DNA of 21,604 bases from JAVVUJ01 sp964461765 (GCA_964461765.1 CAYWVS010000051.1:1-21604); one strand, 5' to 3'; positions 6,403 to 15,374 are shown, numbered from the stretch's first letter. Notes: generated from the sequence alone by a model not told the origin. Program-made: numbers and translations.

Positions 6403-6410
6403 TCCTTACA

Positions 6411-7469
6411 CTATCTACCTGTCACAAAGCGTGTCAGTTCCTCTTTACTGACACATCTTTCCAACGCCACCTCCATGGTGATAGTACCCTGCTTTACCAA
6501 GGCGGCCAAATACATATCCAGAAGGATCATGCCATTCTTCCCATTGGTTTGCATTACAGAGTTTATCTGAAAGGTCTTATTTTCTCGAATCAGATTGGCT
6601 ACGGCATCATTGGTCAACATGATTTCAAAGGCTGCTACCCTTCCTGTTTCATCTGCCTTGGGCACAAGGTTCTGGGTAATAACAGCTTTTAATACTGTGG
6701 CCAGCTGAGTTCTCACCTGCTGCTGTTGATGGGGAGGAAATACATCGATAATCCTATCGATGGTCTTGGCTGCCCCAATGGTATGGAGAGTACCCATTAC
6801 CAAATGTCCTGTTTCCGCCGCAGTAATGGCAGCAGATATAGTGTCTAAGTCTCGCATTTCTCCCACTAAGATGGCATCGGGATCCTCCCGGAGGGCACTT
6901 CTAAGTGCCATGGCAAAGCTCTCTACATCCACATTCACTTCTCTTTGATTCACGATACATCTTTTCCCTGTATGCAAGTATTCAATGGGATCTTCAATGG
7001 TTAAGATGTGATGGTTTTTCGTACTATTTATGTAATCCACCATGGCAGCCAAGGTGGTAGTTTTTCCGCTTCCTGTGGGTCCTGTAACTAATACCAATCC
7101 TCGAGGCAAAGAAGCTATCTGTTTTAATATCTCCGGTAGCTGTAACTGATCCAGAGTAGGAACCTCTGCATTGAGCATTCTGAGAGCTATACCTCTGGCT
7201 CCTTTTTGGGTAAAAATGTTTACACGTTGCCTCAATTTATTCGATGATACATAACAAAAATCGTAATCTAATGTTTCCTCATTGTAATCTATTTCATTGG
7301 CTCTCGTAAGCTCCTTGGCCATTTGATCTATGTATTCCGGTGTAAGAGGGTGGTATCCTGCCAATCTGGATACCCTTCCATGGATTCTCACTACAGGAGG
7401 CTCCCCTACAGTCAGATGGAGATCCGATCCCTTTAATTCCCTAGTTTTATAAATTAAATCATCAATCAT
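6411..7469 (-). CDS. pilT: Pilus retraction ATPase
   Basis: A cytoplasmic hexameric ATPase that depolymerises the pilus, giving twitching and DNA or surface pulling. Its 352 residues are the family norm. Motifs: Walker A GPTGSGKT at 130-137, an Asp-box segment DPIEYLH near 160, Walker B ILVGEMRD at 200-207, and the His box GHLVMGTLHT at 221-230. The retraction-specific C-terminal segment AIRNLIRE appears as AVANLIREN, with the Ile-Arg core kept. The start ATG has AGAGG upstream. It lies 18 bp after pilB and 74 bp before pilA. Its presence says the pilus is dynamic rather than a fixed fibre or a type II-like secretion pseudopilus. Confidence 0.95.
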   Translation of the reverse strand: MIDDLIYKTRELKGSDLHLTVGEPPVVRIHGRVSRLAGYHPLTPEYIDQMAKELTRANEIDYNEETLDYDFCYVSSNKLRQRVNIFTQKGARGIALRMLNAEVPTLDQLQLPEILKQIASLPRGLVLVTGPTGSGKTTTLAAMVDYINSTKNHHILTIEDPIEYLHTGKRCIVNQREVNVDVESFAMALRSALREDPDAILVGEMRDLDTISAAITAAETGHLVMGTLHTIGAAKTIDRIIDVFPPHQQQQVRTQLATVLKAVITQNLVPKADETGRVAAFEIMLTNDAVANLIRENKTFQINSVMQTNGKNGMILLDMYLAALVKQGTITMEVALERCVSKEELTRFVTGR

Positions 7470-7487
7470 GTCTAACCTCTTCAGCTT

Positions 7488-9179
7488 TTAAAACGTATGC
7501 GTTAAATTTAACAATTCCTTTAAAAAAATTTTACCTTCTTTTAGCAATGTCAACGCATCATCTATCAATAATTTTTGATGTTTTTCTGTCAATAGATATT
7601 TTTCTATATCAGCAGATTTTGCTTTCTCCATGATCATATCCCGTATTACCCCATCCGTCAGAATGACTTCATGTATGGAAGTCCTTCCCAAAGAGCCGGT
7701 AAATTCGCAACGCTCGCATCCCGTTCCGATGTACAATGGGGAAACATTGGCATTTAGACCATTTAAGAAAATCCGATCTGCCTCTGTGGGAGTATAGACT
7801 TCTTTGCAGTGAGGACAGATGACCCTCACCAATCTTTGTGCTACCACCGCCACTACAGAAGAGGCGATCATATAGGGTTCAATACCCATATCCACAAGAC
7901 GCATATAGGCAGAGGCCGCATTATTAGTATGTAAGCTGGCCAAAACCAAGTGTCCTGTAATTGCTGCCTTGGCTGCTATCTCTGCCGTTTCAATGTCTCG
8001 GATTTCTCCAATCATAATTTTATCAGGATCTTGACGAAGGATAGCCTTTAATCCAGAAGCAAAGGTGAGACCCGCTTTTGCATTTACCTGAGTCTGGTTG
8101 ACTCCGGGAACAATCTTTTCCACCGGATCTTCTACGGTTACAATATTGGTAGCCACTGTGGCCAACTCATTGAGCAAAGAATAAAGGGTGGTGCTCTTTC
8201 CACTTCCCGTGGGTCCCGTCACCAAAATAATTCCATTGGGATAAGTAATGGCTTTGCGAATCATCTCGGAATTTACTTTATTAATTCCCAAAGATTCCAA
8301 GGGCAAGATCCCTTCCTTAGAATCCGCCATAATACGCAGTACCAACTTTTCACCAAATACTGTAGGCATAGATGCCACACGAACGCTGATCTCATGATGG
8401 TCAAGCTCCATGTTAAAACGACCGTCCAGAGGAATCCTTCTCTCTGCTATGTCCATCCCCCCCATAATCTTTATCCTCGTTACAATGCTAGCATGTGTCT
8501 CTATATTGAGCCTGGTTACTTCTACCAGCTCCCCGTCAATTCTGAACCTTACAACCACATCTTCATAATTGGGCTCAATATGAATGTCACTGGTTCTTTT
8601 GTGGTAAGCCTGCACCAACAGGTTACTGATAAACTTTACTACAGGTACATTCCCTACTCTGGATTCCAATTCAGCCTCCAGAGAATCGTTCTGCATACTT
8701 TGGGTACTACTTTGACTGAGCGTAGTGGCTACTTCATCCACATTATGCTTATGATAAAATTTATTGATAGCGGCTAAAATATCTTTTTTGGTTGCCAAAA
8801 TAGGTTCAATGCTTTTTCCCGTTGCAATACTGACCTGATTCAAAGTCTCATAATCCAAAGGATCGGAAGTGGCAAGGTATAGACGGTTTCCTCGAACCTG
8901 ATAGGGAAAAATGCACTTTTCCCTGGCCAACGGCTCCGGAAAATCTATGGCAAGTTTTTCTCTGGATTGGGGAGCCTTTAAAGAAACAAAGGGAATGCCT
9001 AATTTTTTTTGAAGAATTTCAAATACCTGCTCCTCGGATACGATCTCCAAGTTCACCAGAATGGCTCCTAATTTCATGCCTCCTGATTTCTGCTGAATTT
9101 CTAAGGCACTAGCCAATTGCTCTTCTGTAATCAGTTTACTTTCAACCAACAAATCACCTAGGCGCATTTTTGTTTTCAT
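7488..9179 (-). CDS. pilB: Pilus extension ATPase
   Basis: The cytoplasmic motor that drives pilin assembly through the platform PilC. With the start chosen here it has 563 residues. The N-terminal 60 or so match the MshEN-type two-motif domain (RLGDLLVES..., KLGAILVNL...), which binds c-di-GMP in some homologues. However, the glycine usual at position 10 of each motif is Lys and Glu here, so binding is doubtful. The core has Walker A GPTGSGKS (322-329), Walker B IMIGEIRD (388-395), a His box GHLVLASLHT, and a zinc site CPHC...CERC (455, 458, 488, 491). The ATG at 9179 is preferred over 9200 because the AAAGGGGG site lies seven bases before it and inside the longer frame. It overlaps the end of pilO by 26 bases. 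Confidence 0.94.
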   Translation of the reverse strand: MKTKMRLGDLLVESKLITEEQLASALEIQQKSGGMKLGAILVNLEIVSEEQVFEILQKKLGIPFVSLKAPQSREKLAIDFPEPLAREKCIFPYQVRGNRLYLATSDPLDYETLNQVSIATGKSIEPILATKKDILAAINKFYHKHNVDEVATTLSQSSTQSMQNDSLEAELESRVGNVPVVKFISNLLVQAYHKRTSDIHIEPNYEDVVVRFRIDGELVEVTRLNIETHASIVTRIKIMGGMDIAERRIPLDGRFNMELDHHEISVRVASMPTVFGEKLVLRIMADSKEGILPLESLGINKVNSEMIRKAITYPNGIILVTGPTGSGKSTTLYSLLNELATVATNIVTVEDPVEKIVPGVNQTQVNAKAGLTFASGLKAILRQDPDKIMIGEIRDIETAEIAAKAAITGHLVLASLHTNNAASAYMRLVDMGIEPYMIASSVVAVVAQRLVRVICPHCKEVYTPTEADRIFLNGLNANVSPLYIGTGCERCEFTGSLGRTSIHEVILTDGVIRDMIMEKAKSADIEKYLLTEKHQKLLIDDALTLLKEGKIFLKELLNLTHTF

Positions 9180-9807
9180 TAACATGCCCCCTTTCTTCAT
9201 CTGTCAGTGCCATATATGCTCCTATGGCCATTTGAGCACTCACTTCATCCTGGAGTAAATCCCCTATTACAAATGACTCAAGGATGAAATTCCCGCTATA
9301 TCGATTAATATCATCTGTCAAAGCCAAAATATTGGACAAATTCCCTGTAACATTAATGGTTACCTGCATTTTGCTTGGCTTTCTGGTAGGAAGAGGCTCC
9401 TGTATTTGCCCTTCTTCCCCTGCCTCTTGGGGTTCCGTAGCTATGGAAACTCCCGGTATATCATATAAGGTTACATCGCTGATAGCTAAAGCCCTCAATT
9501 GCACATTGTTTTTAGCGGCCATATCCGTTAATGCGTAGTGAGCATCATAGGATTTACTAATGTCTGCAATATTTTTTATCAATTCATCAATCTGTTTATT
9601 TAGGTTTTGTAAATTTTCCAAAAGTACAGGCTTCATGAGTTCCTTGTCGTAGAATTCCTGCTCCTTAGCTATTAACTCTTGTAACTCAATTTTTAACTCA
9701 TTATTCTCTGTAATTAAGTTTTGTGTAATAAAATATACAGGTAGTACGCCCACTATCAGCATACCTAAAATAAATAATAGCAGCTTTTCTTTTTTCTGGA
9801 GTTTCAT
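9154..9807 (-). CDS. pilO: Pilus alignment-complex protein PilO-like
   Basis: An inner-membrane-type bitopic protein that pairs with PilN to link PilM and the motors to the pilus base. Its 217 residues show a short cytoplasmic basic start (MKLQKKEK), one membrane segment at about 9-27 (LLLFILGMLIVGVLPVYFI), a predicted coiled coil at about 30-85, and a C-terminal domain with a proline/glutamate-rich stretch around 125-145. The C-terminal QVTINVTGNLSNILALTDDINR and ...FILESFVIG stretch fits the ferredoxin-like fold of PilO. Identity is by topology and gene order more than by sequence. Its start codon overlaps the pilN stop (TGATG), so the two are probably made in coupled amounts. Confidence 0.82.
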   Translation of the reverse strand: MKLQKKEKLLLFILGMLIVGVLPVYFITQNLITENNELKIELQELIAKEQEFYDKELMKPVLLENLQNLNKQIDELIKNIADISKSYDAHYALTDMAAKNNVQLRALAISDVTLYDIPGVSIATEPQEAGEEGQIQEPLPTRKPSKMQVTINVTGNLSNILALTDDINRYSGNFILESFVIGDLLQDEVSAQMAIGAYMALTDEERGHVNENKNAPR

Positions 9808-10367
9808 CAGTTCACCGCCTTTAGTTTACATAAGATGGGAAAGGTAATCACCCCGTCATCACCTTTTACAAAACCTCTATACTGCACTGAATCAAAGCGA
9901 TTGGTTTCTTCTAAAGCTTTAGTGTAGTCCGCTGGTGGATTGTTGTCCGGTGTAATACAATGAATGTTAATAGTCCTGCTAACGAAGGAAAAAGCTACCA
10001 CTTCTACGTTATTCGGTTTAACACTTTGCACTACATTATAAATGTCCGTGTTAAATCCTTGTAGGCTCTGAATATGATTTTCTAATCCTTGGATGACTTG
10101 AATATCCGCTTCTGCTGTTGCGATATCCTTAGATATCTTATTTTGCTCAGCAATCTGTAGTTGAGTGATTTCCAACTCGAAAAAATCATTAATTTTAGCA
10201 ATGCCCCCTTGCTTATCCATTACAGCCAATTGAAGTACGGAAATTCCGGCAATATTAATCATTAAAACCCCTATAATTAAGATAATAAAAACTCTATTTT
10301 TAGTTGCTTCTTTTATCCGCTCATCAGGTTCTATAGTTTTAAAAAAATTAATATCTTTTTTGTACAT
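9807..10367 (-). CDS. pilN: Pilus alignment-complex protein PilN-like
   Basis: Partner of PilO and of cytoplasmic PilM; its N-terminal tail normally docks on PilM. The 186 residues begin MYKKDINFFKTIEPDER, close to the INLLP-type docking tail of PilN, then one membrane segment at about 26-48 (VFIILIIGVLMINIAGISVL), a coiled coil at about 65-100, and a small C-terminal alpha/beta domain ending at FPILCKLKAVN. The ribosome binding site is poor (AAGAAAG), consistent with translation coupled to pilM, which ends 20 bp upstream. Identification rests on topology, the N-terminal tail and its position between pilM and pilO. Confidence 0.82.
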   Translation of the reverse strand: MYKKDINFFKTIEPDERIKEATKNRVFIILIIGVLMINIAGISVLQLAVMDKQGGIAKINDFFELEITQLQIAEQNKISKDIATAEADIQVIQGLENHIQSLQGFNTDIYNVVQSVKPNNVEVVAFSFVSRTINIHCITPDNNPPADYTKALEETNRFDSVQYRGFVKGDDGVITFPILCKLKAVN

Positions 10368-10387
10368 AATCTACTTTCTTTCTTCCG

Positions 10388-11374
10388 TTAAAAAGCTACA
10401 CTCATAGCATACATATATCCTGCAAAGACCTCTTGTTTTAATTTAAAAGGATAAGAAACGTCAGATAATAGTAATATTTTTGCATCCAGATCGGCAGACA
10501 ACTTATCCTTTAACCCTTTATCTGCCAATTCACCCATTAAATATACCGCTTCTATTGCAACTCCTACATTTTTAATAGCTTGATATTGCATAAGCCTTGA
10601 AATTTGATTAGAAATTTGAGAAGCAACATCATGGGCGTCACCCCCGAGACCGGCTAATACATGCATATCGCTTTCTTCCCCCATATATGAATTCTTGGTA
10701 ATAATGCTGTTGGGGCAATTCACCAGATGTAGGGTAAGCTGTCTTTCGGTTATGTTTGCAATAATCATATTTTTTTCCTGCAAATAATTTTTTGCAAATT
10801 TAAATATACTGCTTTGGGTTACATGAAATAGTTTGGGTTTTTTCCCAAGATCGATTAACACATCTCTCACATCTGTCACCAATTGCTTTGGGGCATAGTA
10901 GGCTGTTACGCTACAGATGGAGTCCTGATTCTGCTCCAGATTTTCGTCCTTTTCGTCTTCCTTTTCTATTGCTTTTTTCTTCGCCTTACCAATTTTGTCT
11001 TTCTTTTTTTTCTTATGTTTACTGAAATCTGTAATACAGTAATCAATTGTATAATCATCCTCTGATAAGTATTGAAAGCACTTACTTCTTATTAACTCCA
11101 ATTGTTGATTCTTTTTTTTCATAATAGGAATAACATAGTCATTGGACATGGGCGGAAGCAATGAAAAGGTAATGGCAACTTCCTTTTCTTTTGTATTCCG
11201 GAAAAGCTTATTTAGGTACTTTGCAAAGACTTCCCTGTTAATAGTATTTTCCGTGGGCATTAGAGCCTTAGGGTTAAAGGGGATGGATCGCAGCTCTCCC
11301 ACTTGTACCTTGCGATTGCCCACCTTGAGATCCACCATATACATATTTGTATCACTGATATCTATCGACAGCAT
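10388..11374 (-). CDS. pilM: Pilus assembly actin-like protein PilM, with a lysine-rich insert
   Basis: A cytoplasmic actin-fold protein that binds ATP and the PilN tail at the pilus base. The 328 residues open with LSIDISDTNMYMVDLKVG, the phosphate-1 strand pair of the fold, and close with a glycine-rich AVYLMGELADKGLKDKL segment followed by PFKLKQEVFAGYMYAMSVAF. A strongly charged insert at about 119-150 (a run of KHKKKKKDKIGKAKKK followed by glutamate/aspartate) interrupts the domain and is not typical. Similarity to Gram-negative PilM is remote, so the name leans on fold features and on lying directly before pilN and pilO. The insert could be a flexible arm contacting membrane lipid or nucleic acid; that is speculation. 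Confidence 0.8.
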   Translation of the reverse strand: MLSIDISDTNMYMVDLKVGNRKVQVGELRSIPFNPKALMPTENTINREVFAKYLNKLFRNTKEKEVAITFSLLPPMSNDYVIPIMKKKNQQLELIRSKCFQYLSEDDYTIDYCITDFSKHKKKKKDKIGKAKKKAIEKEDEKDENLEQNQDSICSVTAYYAPKQLVTDVRDVLIDLGKKPKLFHVTQSSIFKFAKNYLQEKNMIIANITERQLTLHLVNCPNSIITKNSYMGEESDMHVLAGLGGDAHDVASQISNQISRLMQYQAIKNVGVAIEAVYLMGELADKGLKDKLSADLDAKILLLSDVSYPFKLKQEVFAGYMYAMSVAF

Positions 11375-11400
11375 ATTGCCTCTACTTTCCTTTCCATAAA

Positions 11401-12591
11401 TTATCCAATTTGACCATACATTCCAAACAATGGGACTATGACCGAAACGAGAATAAAACCTATGATAATGGCCATTCCAACTAGGATTGCAGGTTCTAAT
11501 ATAGCTAACAGACTTTCTACTGCTACTTCTGTCTCCGATTCATAGAATTCTGACATTGAAATCAATATGGTGTCCAGACTTCCTGTCTCTTCCCCAATTC
11601 TAACCATACTAGGCAACAACCTGTCAAAAACGTCAATTTCTTCTAAGGTTTGAGATAAAGTTTGCCCGATGCTAACTTTTTCAATAACATTTTTTAATGC
11701 TTTTTCTATATATAAATTATCGACTACATTTATAGAAAGACGTGTAGCACTAATGAGAGACACCCCGCTGGAATATAGCAAAGCCAATGTACTTGCAAAT
11801 CGCGAAGAATATATTTTGCCCATAAGAGAACCAATCTTCGGCATAAGTAACAAATACCGATCCTTTTCAAATCTTATACCAGGAGTTTTAAAAAGTACCT
11901 TAAGTCCATATCCCAGAAAGAAAAACACACTTACATAAAGGTACCAATAATCTACCATAGTTCCGCTGATCCACATCATGATTCTAGTGTTTAGGGGGAG
12001 AACCATGTCGGAAAAAGTGTTAAATATTTGTGGCAACACAAAGGTAAATAGGATAACCACAACTATGGATGCTACGATGGCTAATATCTTAGGGTACATG
12101 GTAGCTACTTTTATCTTACCCGCAATTTTGGACTGCCTTTCAAAATACTTTGAAAGTTTATCCATAATCAAATCAATATTTCCGCTTTCCTCGCCAGACT
12201 CAATCATATTCACTAGTAGGTTTGGAAATGCTCCATTGGTTCCTCTTATGGAATCTAACAAGCCTTTTCCACTTCTTACGGATTCGTATACATCAAGGTA
12301 AACCCCCTTTAACTTGGGCTTTTGCTCAGTTGCATACATGACTTCTAAGCATCCCGAGATGCTCATACCTGCCGACAGCATGGTACTCATCTTTCTACAA
12401 AACAATACTAAATCCTTAGTTTTTAACCGATACTTGGCGTTTATTTTTATACTTCCGCTTATTTTTTTATAGTTTAAAACCCTGAGAGACAATCTATCCA
12501 TGTTCTCATAAAAGTCAGTGAGATTATTGGCTTCTATTTTGCCATTAATTACTTTTCCGCTTTGATTCTTTGCCTTGTATTGGTATATCAT
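11401..12591 (-). CDS. pilC: Pilus platform protein PilC (GspF family)
   Basis: The polytopic membrane platform on which PilB and PilT act to add or remove pilins. The 396 residues hold two related T2SSF domains: the first around 62-185, with FCRKMSTMLSAGMSISGCL and the SGEESGNI loop, then a membrane segment (ILAIVASIVVVILFTFVLPQIF). The second is around 265-385, with LALLYSSGVSLISATRLS, the matching GEETGSL loop, and a final segment (LVGMAIIIGFILVSVIVPLF). The start ATG has AAGGG six bases upstream. It is the promoter-proximal gene of the minus-strand pilus cluster and lies after the FDP terminator, so transcription of the cluster should begin at 12592-12668. Confidence 0.95.
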   Translation of the reverse strand: MIYQYKAKNQSGKVINGKIEANNLTDFYENMDRLSLRVLNYKKISGSIKINAKYRLKTKDLVLFCRKMSTMLSAGMSISGCLEVMYATEQKPKLKGVYLDVYESVRSGKGLLDSIRGTNGAFPNLLVNMIESGEESGNIDLIMDKLSKYFERQSKIAGKIKVATMYPKILAIVASIVVVILFTFVLPQIFNTFSDMVLPLNTRIMMWISGTMVDYWYLYVSVFFFLGYGLKVLFKTPGIRFEKDRYLLLMPKIGSLMGKIYSSRFASTLALLYSSGVSLISATRLSINVVDNLYIEKALKNVIEKVSIGQTLSQTLEEIDVFDRLLPSMVRIGEETGSLDTILISMSEFYESETEVAVESLLAILEPAILVGMAIIIGFILVSVIVPLFGMYGQIG

Positions 12592-12632
12592 ATGTAGCCC
12601 TTAAAATCTATTTTTTTTCACAAGTTTTCGGT

Positions 12633-12666
12633 AGTATAATTAATAAAATTTTAAAATAATTATACT
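12633..12666. promoter_or_regulatory. Inverted repeat at the presumed pilus operon promoter
   Basis: AGTATAATTA (12633-12642) and TAATTATACT (12657-12666) are perfect reverse complements 14 bases apart. The minus-strand TATACT (12638-12633) within it is a possible -10 for the pilus genes, though no good -35 is seen. An operator is likely; a weak second terminator is the alternative. Confidence 0.4.
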
Positions 12667-12668
12667 TT

Positions 12669-12715
12669 AAAAATCAGATAAAAACAATTTATATTTTTGT
12701 TTTTATCTGATTTTT
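12669..12715 (-). terminator. Terminator of the flavodiiron gene, T-tracts on both strands
   Basis: AAAAATCAGATAAAAAC (12669-12685) pairs with GTTTTTATCTGATTTTT (12699-12715), a 17-bp perfect stem. T-tracts flank it on both strands. It insulates the FDP gene from the pilus operon downstream. Confidence 0.85.
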
Positions 12716-12743
12716 TTCTTATTTTTTACAATAATTTAGTTTA

Positions 12744-12790
12744 AGGTTTTAGCTTGGAATAAACTTTCACTTGGCGAAATGCTAAAACCT
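12744..12790. other. Second perfect hairpin downstream of the flavodiiron gene
   Basis: AGGTTTTAGC (12744-12753) and GCTAAAACCT (12781-12790) are perfect 10-bp complements with a 27-base loop, 19 bases after the FDP stop. No T-tract follows directly, so it may stabilise the mRNA 3' end ahead of the terminator at 12669-12715. Confidence 0.55.
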
Positions 12791-12808
12791 GTGAATCAAA
12801 TCAGTGGT

Positions 12809-15349
12809 CTAAAACATCTTTGTCAGCATTTCTTTATCTTTGTAGGCCTCCAAGAAGGTTGGAGCTTTTGTTACATCTCCCATGAGGATACCGCCGCAGA
12901 ATCTATTATTCACCGCATAAAGCTTTTCATAGGTCTTTCTGGCTTCATCAAGGATCTCGATACTCTTATACTTCTTGCTTTGATCTTTTCCTGTATCTCC
13001 GATAGCAAAGAGGCTGGTTCCCATACCGTGGAAGGAGTTTGCGGGAATAACCTGCTCATATTCTTCAGAGTCTCCCACTGCGTTAAGTCCTGCGATTCTT
13101 CCCATATCGATAGCTTGATTCCAGATGCCATAATTTAGTCCCTCATACTCTGCGCAATCTCCACAGGCATAGATGTCAGGTACTGAGGTTTCCATTTTTT
13201 CATTTACAATGATAGATCGCCCTGCCTGAACTCCCGCTTCTACAGCTATGCTTACGTTGGGTTTCACACCTGTGGACAAAATGACCATCTGAGCTTTTAC
13301 TTGTGTTCCGTCGGCAAGCTTTACGGATGTTACCCCATCACCGGTACCTTCAATACATTCAATTCCAACACCTGTGAAAACTTTAATTCCGGAATTTTCT
13401 ACAGCAGCTTTCAGAGCTTGAGAGCCTCGTTCATCCAGTTGTCTGCCCATGAGCAATGGTGCCAACTCTATGACGGTAACCTCCTTCTCAGCTTTCTTAA
13501 ATTCCCAAGCAGCTTCCAAACCTAATACGCCACCGCCGATAACAGTTACTTCTTTTACACCATCCAAGGCTTTTTCAACACGGTTGACATCCGTCAAAGT
13601 TCTGATAGAAAATACACCTTTGTAGTCCACACCTTTGATAGGAGGAATCATGGATTGAGCCCCTGTAGCCAAAATAAGTTTATCATATGGGCGCTCTTCC
13701 CCATTGGTGAGCTTCACCACCTTCTTTTGCGGATCTATGGCTGTTACACCGGTGTTTAAAGTGTGGGTTATATTATTTTCCTTATACCAATTATATGGTT
13801 TAATGAAGAAGTTTAAAGGATCTATTTCCGTCATAATCCCTTTAGTGAGCATTGGTCTATTGTATCCGATGACATCCTCTTCAGAAATCAACTCAATGGA
13901 GCAAACTTCATTTCGACATCTAATAGCTTCACAGGCAGCTGTACCGGCAGCACCGTTTCCTACTATTACGAAGCGTTCCTTTTTATCCGAGTGGAAGGTT
14001 ACATCTGAAATTTCCACTTCGATGAACTGGTCTGGTCCTACACCACAGACAGGACAAGCTTCCGGTGCCTCATCTCCGTAAATAATTTCTCCGCAGATCA
14101 GACATTTCCAAGCTCTCTTGCTATTGGCAGGTTTTGCTTTCTTCACTATCTTTCCTACCATGACGGAAGAACCAAAGCCGTAACCGAATTCAAAGGCTTC
14201 CTGAAGTTGAATATCATTGGGCTTAAATCGAATTTTTAACCCTTCTCCATAGACTTTCATCTTCAGTTGTTTTAATCGTTCAATGATATTGGGAACCCCT
14301 TCTCCGCTCCATCCATAGGAGCCAAATGCTGAAGCAATTTTGCCACCATGGGTTTTGGCAAAGATGGAAGTGGTAAGATCCCAAATAGGCTTTAAAGCCT
14401 CCCCTACGATGGTAGGTGTTCCCAGTAAAATTCCATCTGCCCAGTAAAGCTCTTCCAGTACACCGTCGGATTTTTCCACCAAATCATAGATTTTGACATC
14501 AATGTCACCGGCAGCTTTAATCCCTTCCCCGATTTTTTCTGCAATGATTCCCGTGTAGCCATAAGCGGAAACGTATGGAATAACAATAGTTTTCTTGCTA
14601 TTGGGGTTCACTTCTGTGGACCAAGCTTTATAAATTTCCACTATTTTTCTAGGTTCTTGAATGAGAACGGGGCCATGTCCCGGGCAAATCATCTCAATAT
14701 TTAAATCTTTAATTTTCTCTATAGCATCTAAGGCGTAGGATTTAAAGGGACCTATGATCATATCATAATAATACTTCAAAGCCTTCATGTAATCTTCTTG
14801 ATTTTCAATTTTATCGTTGGTGATGCCTTCGCTGGAATAGTGAGAACCAAAGGAGTCGCAGGTTACCAAAACATTGTCTTCTACAATGTAGGTATACATA
14901 CTGTCCGGCCAATGTAGGTTGGGAGCCATGATAAATCTCAGGGTTTTATCGCCTAATGACAGTTCATCTCCTTCTTTAACCACAATAGAAGTAAAGTCCT
15001 TGTTGCAGATTTCTTTCATGAAATTGATAGCAGAAGCCGTACCTACTATTTTTAACTTTGGGTTCATGTCCAAGAGTCTCTCAACGGATCCGGCGTGATC
15101 CGGTTCAGTATGATCTACAACGATATAGTCAATACTTCTAATGGGAACGATTTCTTCCACCTTTTCAATATATTCATCAAAGCATTTAGCTTTAGAGGTT
15201 TCAAAGATAACATTTTTTTCTGAACCTCTTAGCACGTAAGAATTGTATGAGGTTCCAAATTCTGTCATCATGATTATATCGAAAACACGCAAGCTTGGAT
15301 CTAAATTTCCCACCCAGAATAAGTTATCCTTTAATTGTTTTGTTTTCAT
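12809..15349 (-). CDS. Multidomain flavodiiron protein: FDP-rubredoxin-NADH:rubredoxin oxidoreductase fusion
   Basis: A soluble enzyme that reduces O2 (and/or NO) to water with NADH, protecting an anaerobe. All electron-transfer steps are in one 846-residue chain. Residues 1-245 are a metallo-beta-lactamase fold with a complete diiron site: His80, Glu82, Asp84 and His85 in VDHTEPDHAGS, His146 in NLHWPDS, Asp165, and His225 in CPGHGPV. Residues 255-400 are the FMN-binding flavodoxin domain (SAYGYTG loop). Residues 413-445 are rubredoxin with CLIC (416, 419) and CPVC (432, 435). Residues 459-846 are an FAD/NADH oxidoreductase with GNGAAG and IGGGVLGLEAAWEF, ending in a CGDC-type FAD segment. 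A similar arrangement is known from Clostridioides difficile. The ATG has AGGAGG six bases upstream. The gene is single, with its own terminator. Confidence 0.95.
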   Translation of the reverse strand: MKTKQLKDNLFWVGNLDPSLRVFDIIMMTEFGTSYNSYVLRGSEKNVIFETSKAKCFDEYIEKVEEIVPIRSIDYIVVDHTEPDHAGSVERLLDMNPKLKIVGTASAINFMKEICNKDFTSIVVKEGDELSLGDKTLRFIMAPNLHWPDSMYTYIVEDNVLVTCDSFGSHYSSEGITNDKIENQEDYMKALKYYYDMIIGPFKSYALDAIEKIKDLNIEMICPGHGPVLIQEPRKIVEIYKAWSTEVNPNSKKTIVIPYVSAYGYTGIIAEKIGEGIKAAGDIDVKIYDLVEKSDGVLEELYWADGILLGTPTIVGEALKPIWDLTTSIFAKTHGGKIASAFGSYGWSGEGVPNIIERLKQLKMKVYGEGLKIRFKPNDIQLQEAFEFGYGFGSSVMVGKIVKKAKPANSKRAWKCLICGEIIYGDEAPEACPVCGVGPDQFIEVEISDVTFHSDKKERFVIVGNGAAGTAACEAIRCRNEVCSIELISEEDVIGYNRPMLTKGIMTEIDPLNFFIKPYNWYKENNITHTLNTGVTAIDPQKKVVKLTNGEERPYDKLILATGAQSMIPPIKGVDYKGVFSIRTLTDVNRVEKALDGVKEVTVIGGGVLGLEAAWEFKKAEKEVTVIELAPLLMGRQLDERGSQALKAAVENSGIKVFTGVGIECIEGTGDGVTSVKLADGTQVKAQMVILSTGVKPNVSIAVEAGVQAGRSIIVNEKMETSVPDIYACGDCAEYEGLNYGIWNQAIDMGRIAGLNAVGDSEEYEQVIPANSFHGMGTSLFAIGDTGKDQSKKYKSIEILDEARKTYEKLYAVNNRFCGGILMGDVTKAPTFLEAYKDKEMLTKMF

Positions 15350-15374
15350 AAAAATCCTCCTATTGGTTTTTTAA

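Noticed and set aside
6337..6410. c-di-GMP riboswitch upstream of pilA
   Set aside because: Some Clostridia have one before a pilin gene, but this gap is only 74 bp and shows a simple hairpin without riboswitch core motifs.
8394..8777. 127-codon plus-strand ORF
   Set aside because: It is antisense to conserved pilB core codons and has no recognisable features.
9180..9200. Longer pilB start at 9200
   Set aside because: The AAAGGGGG ribosome binding site lies inside this extension and is ideally spaced for the ATG at 9179.
13704..14081. 125-codon plus-strand ORF
   Set aside because: It is antisense to the rubredoxin and FAD-binding parts of the flavodiiron fusion, whose motifs are clear.
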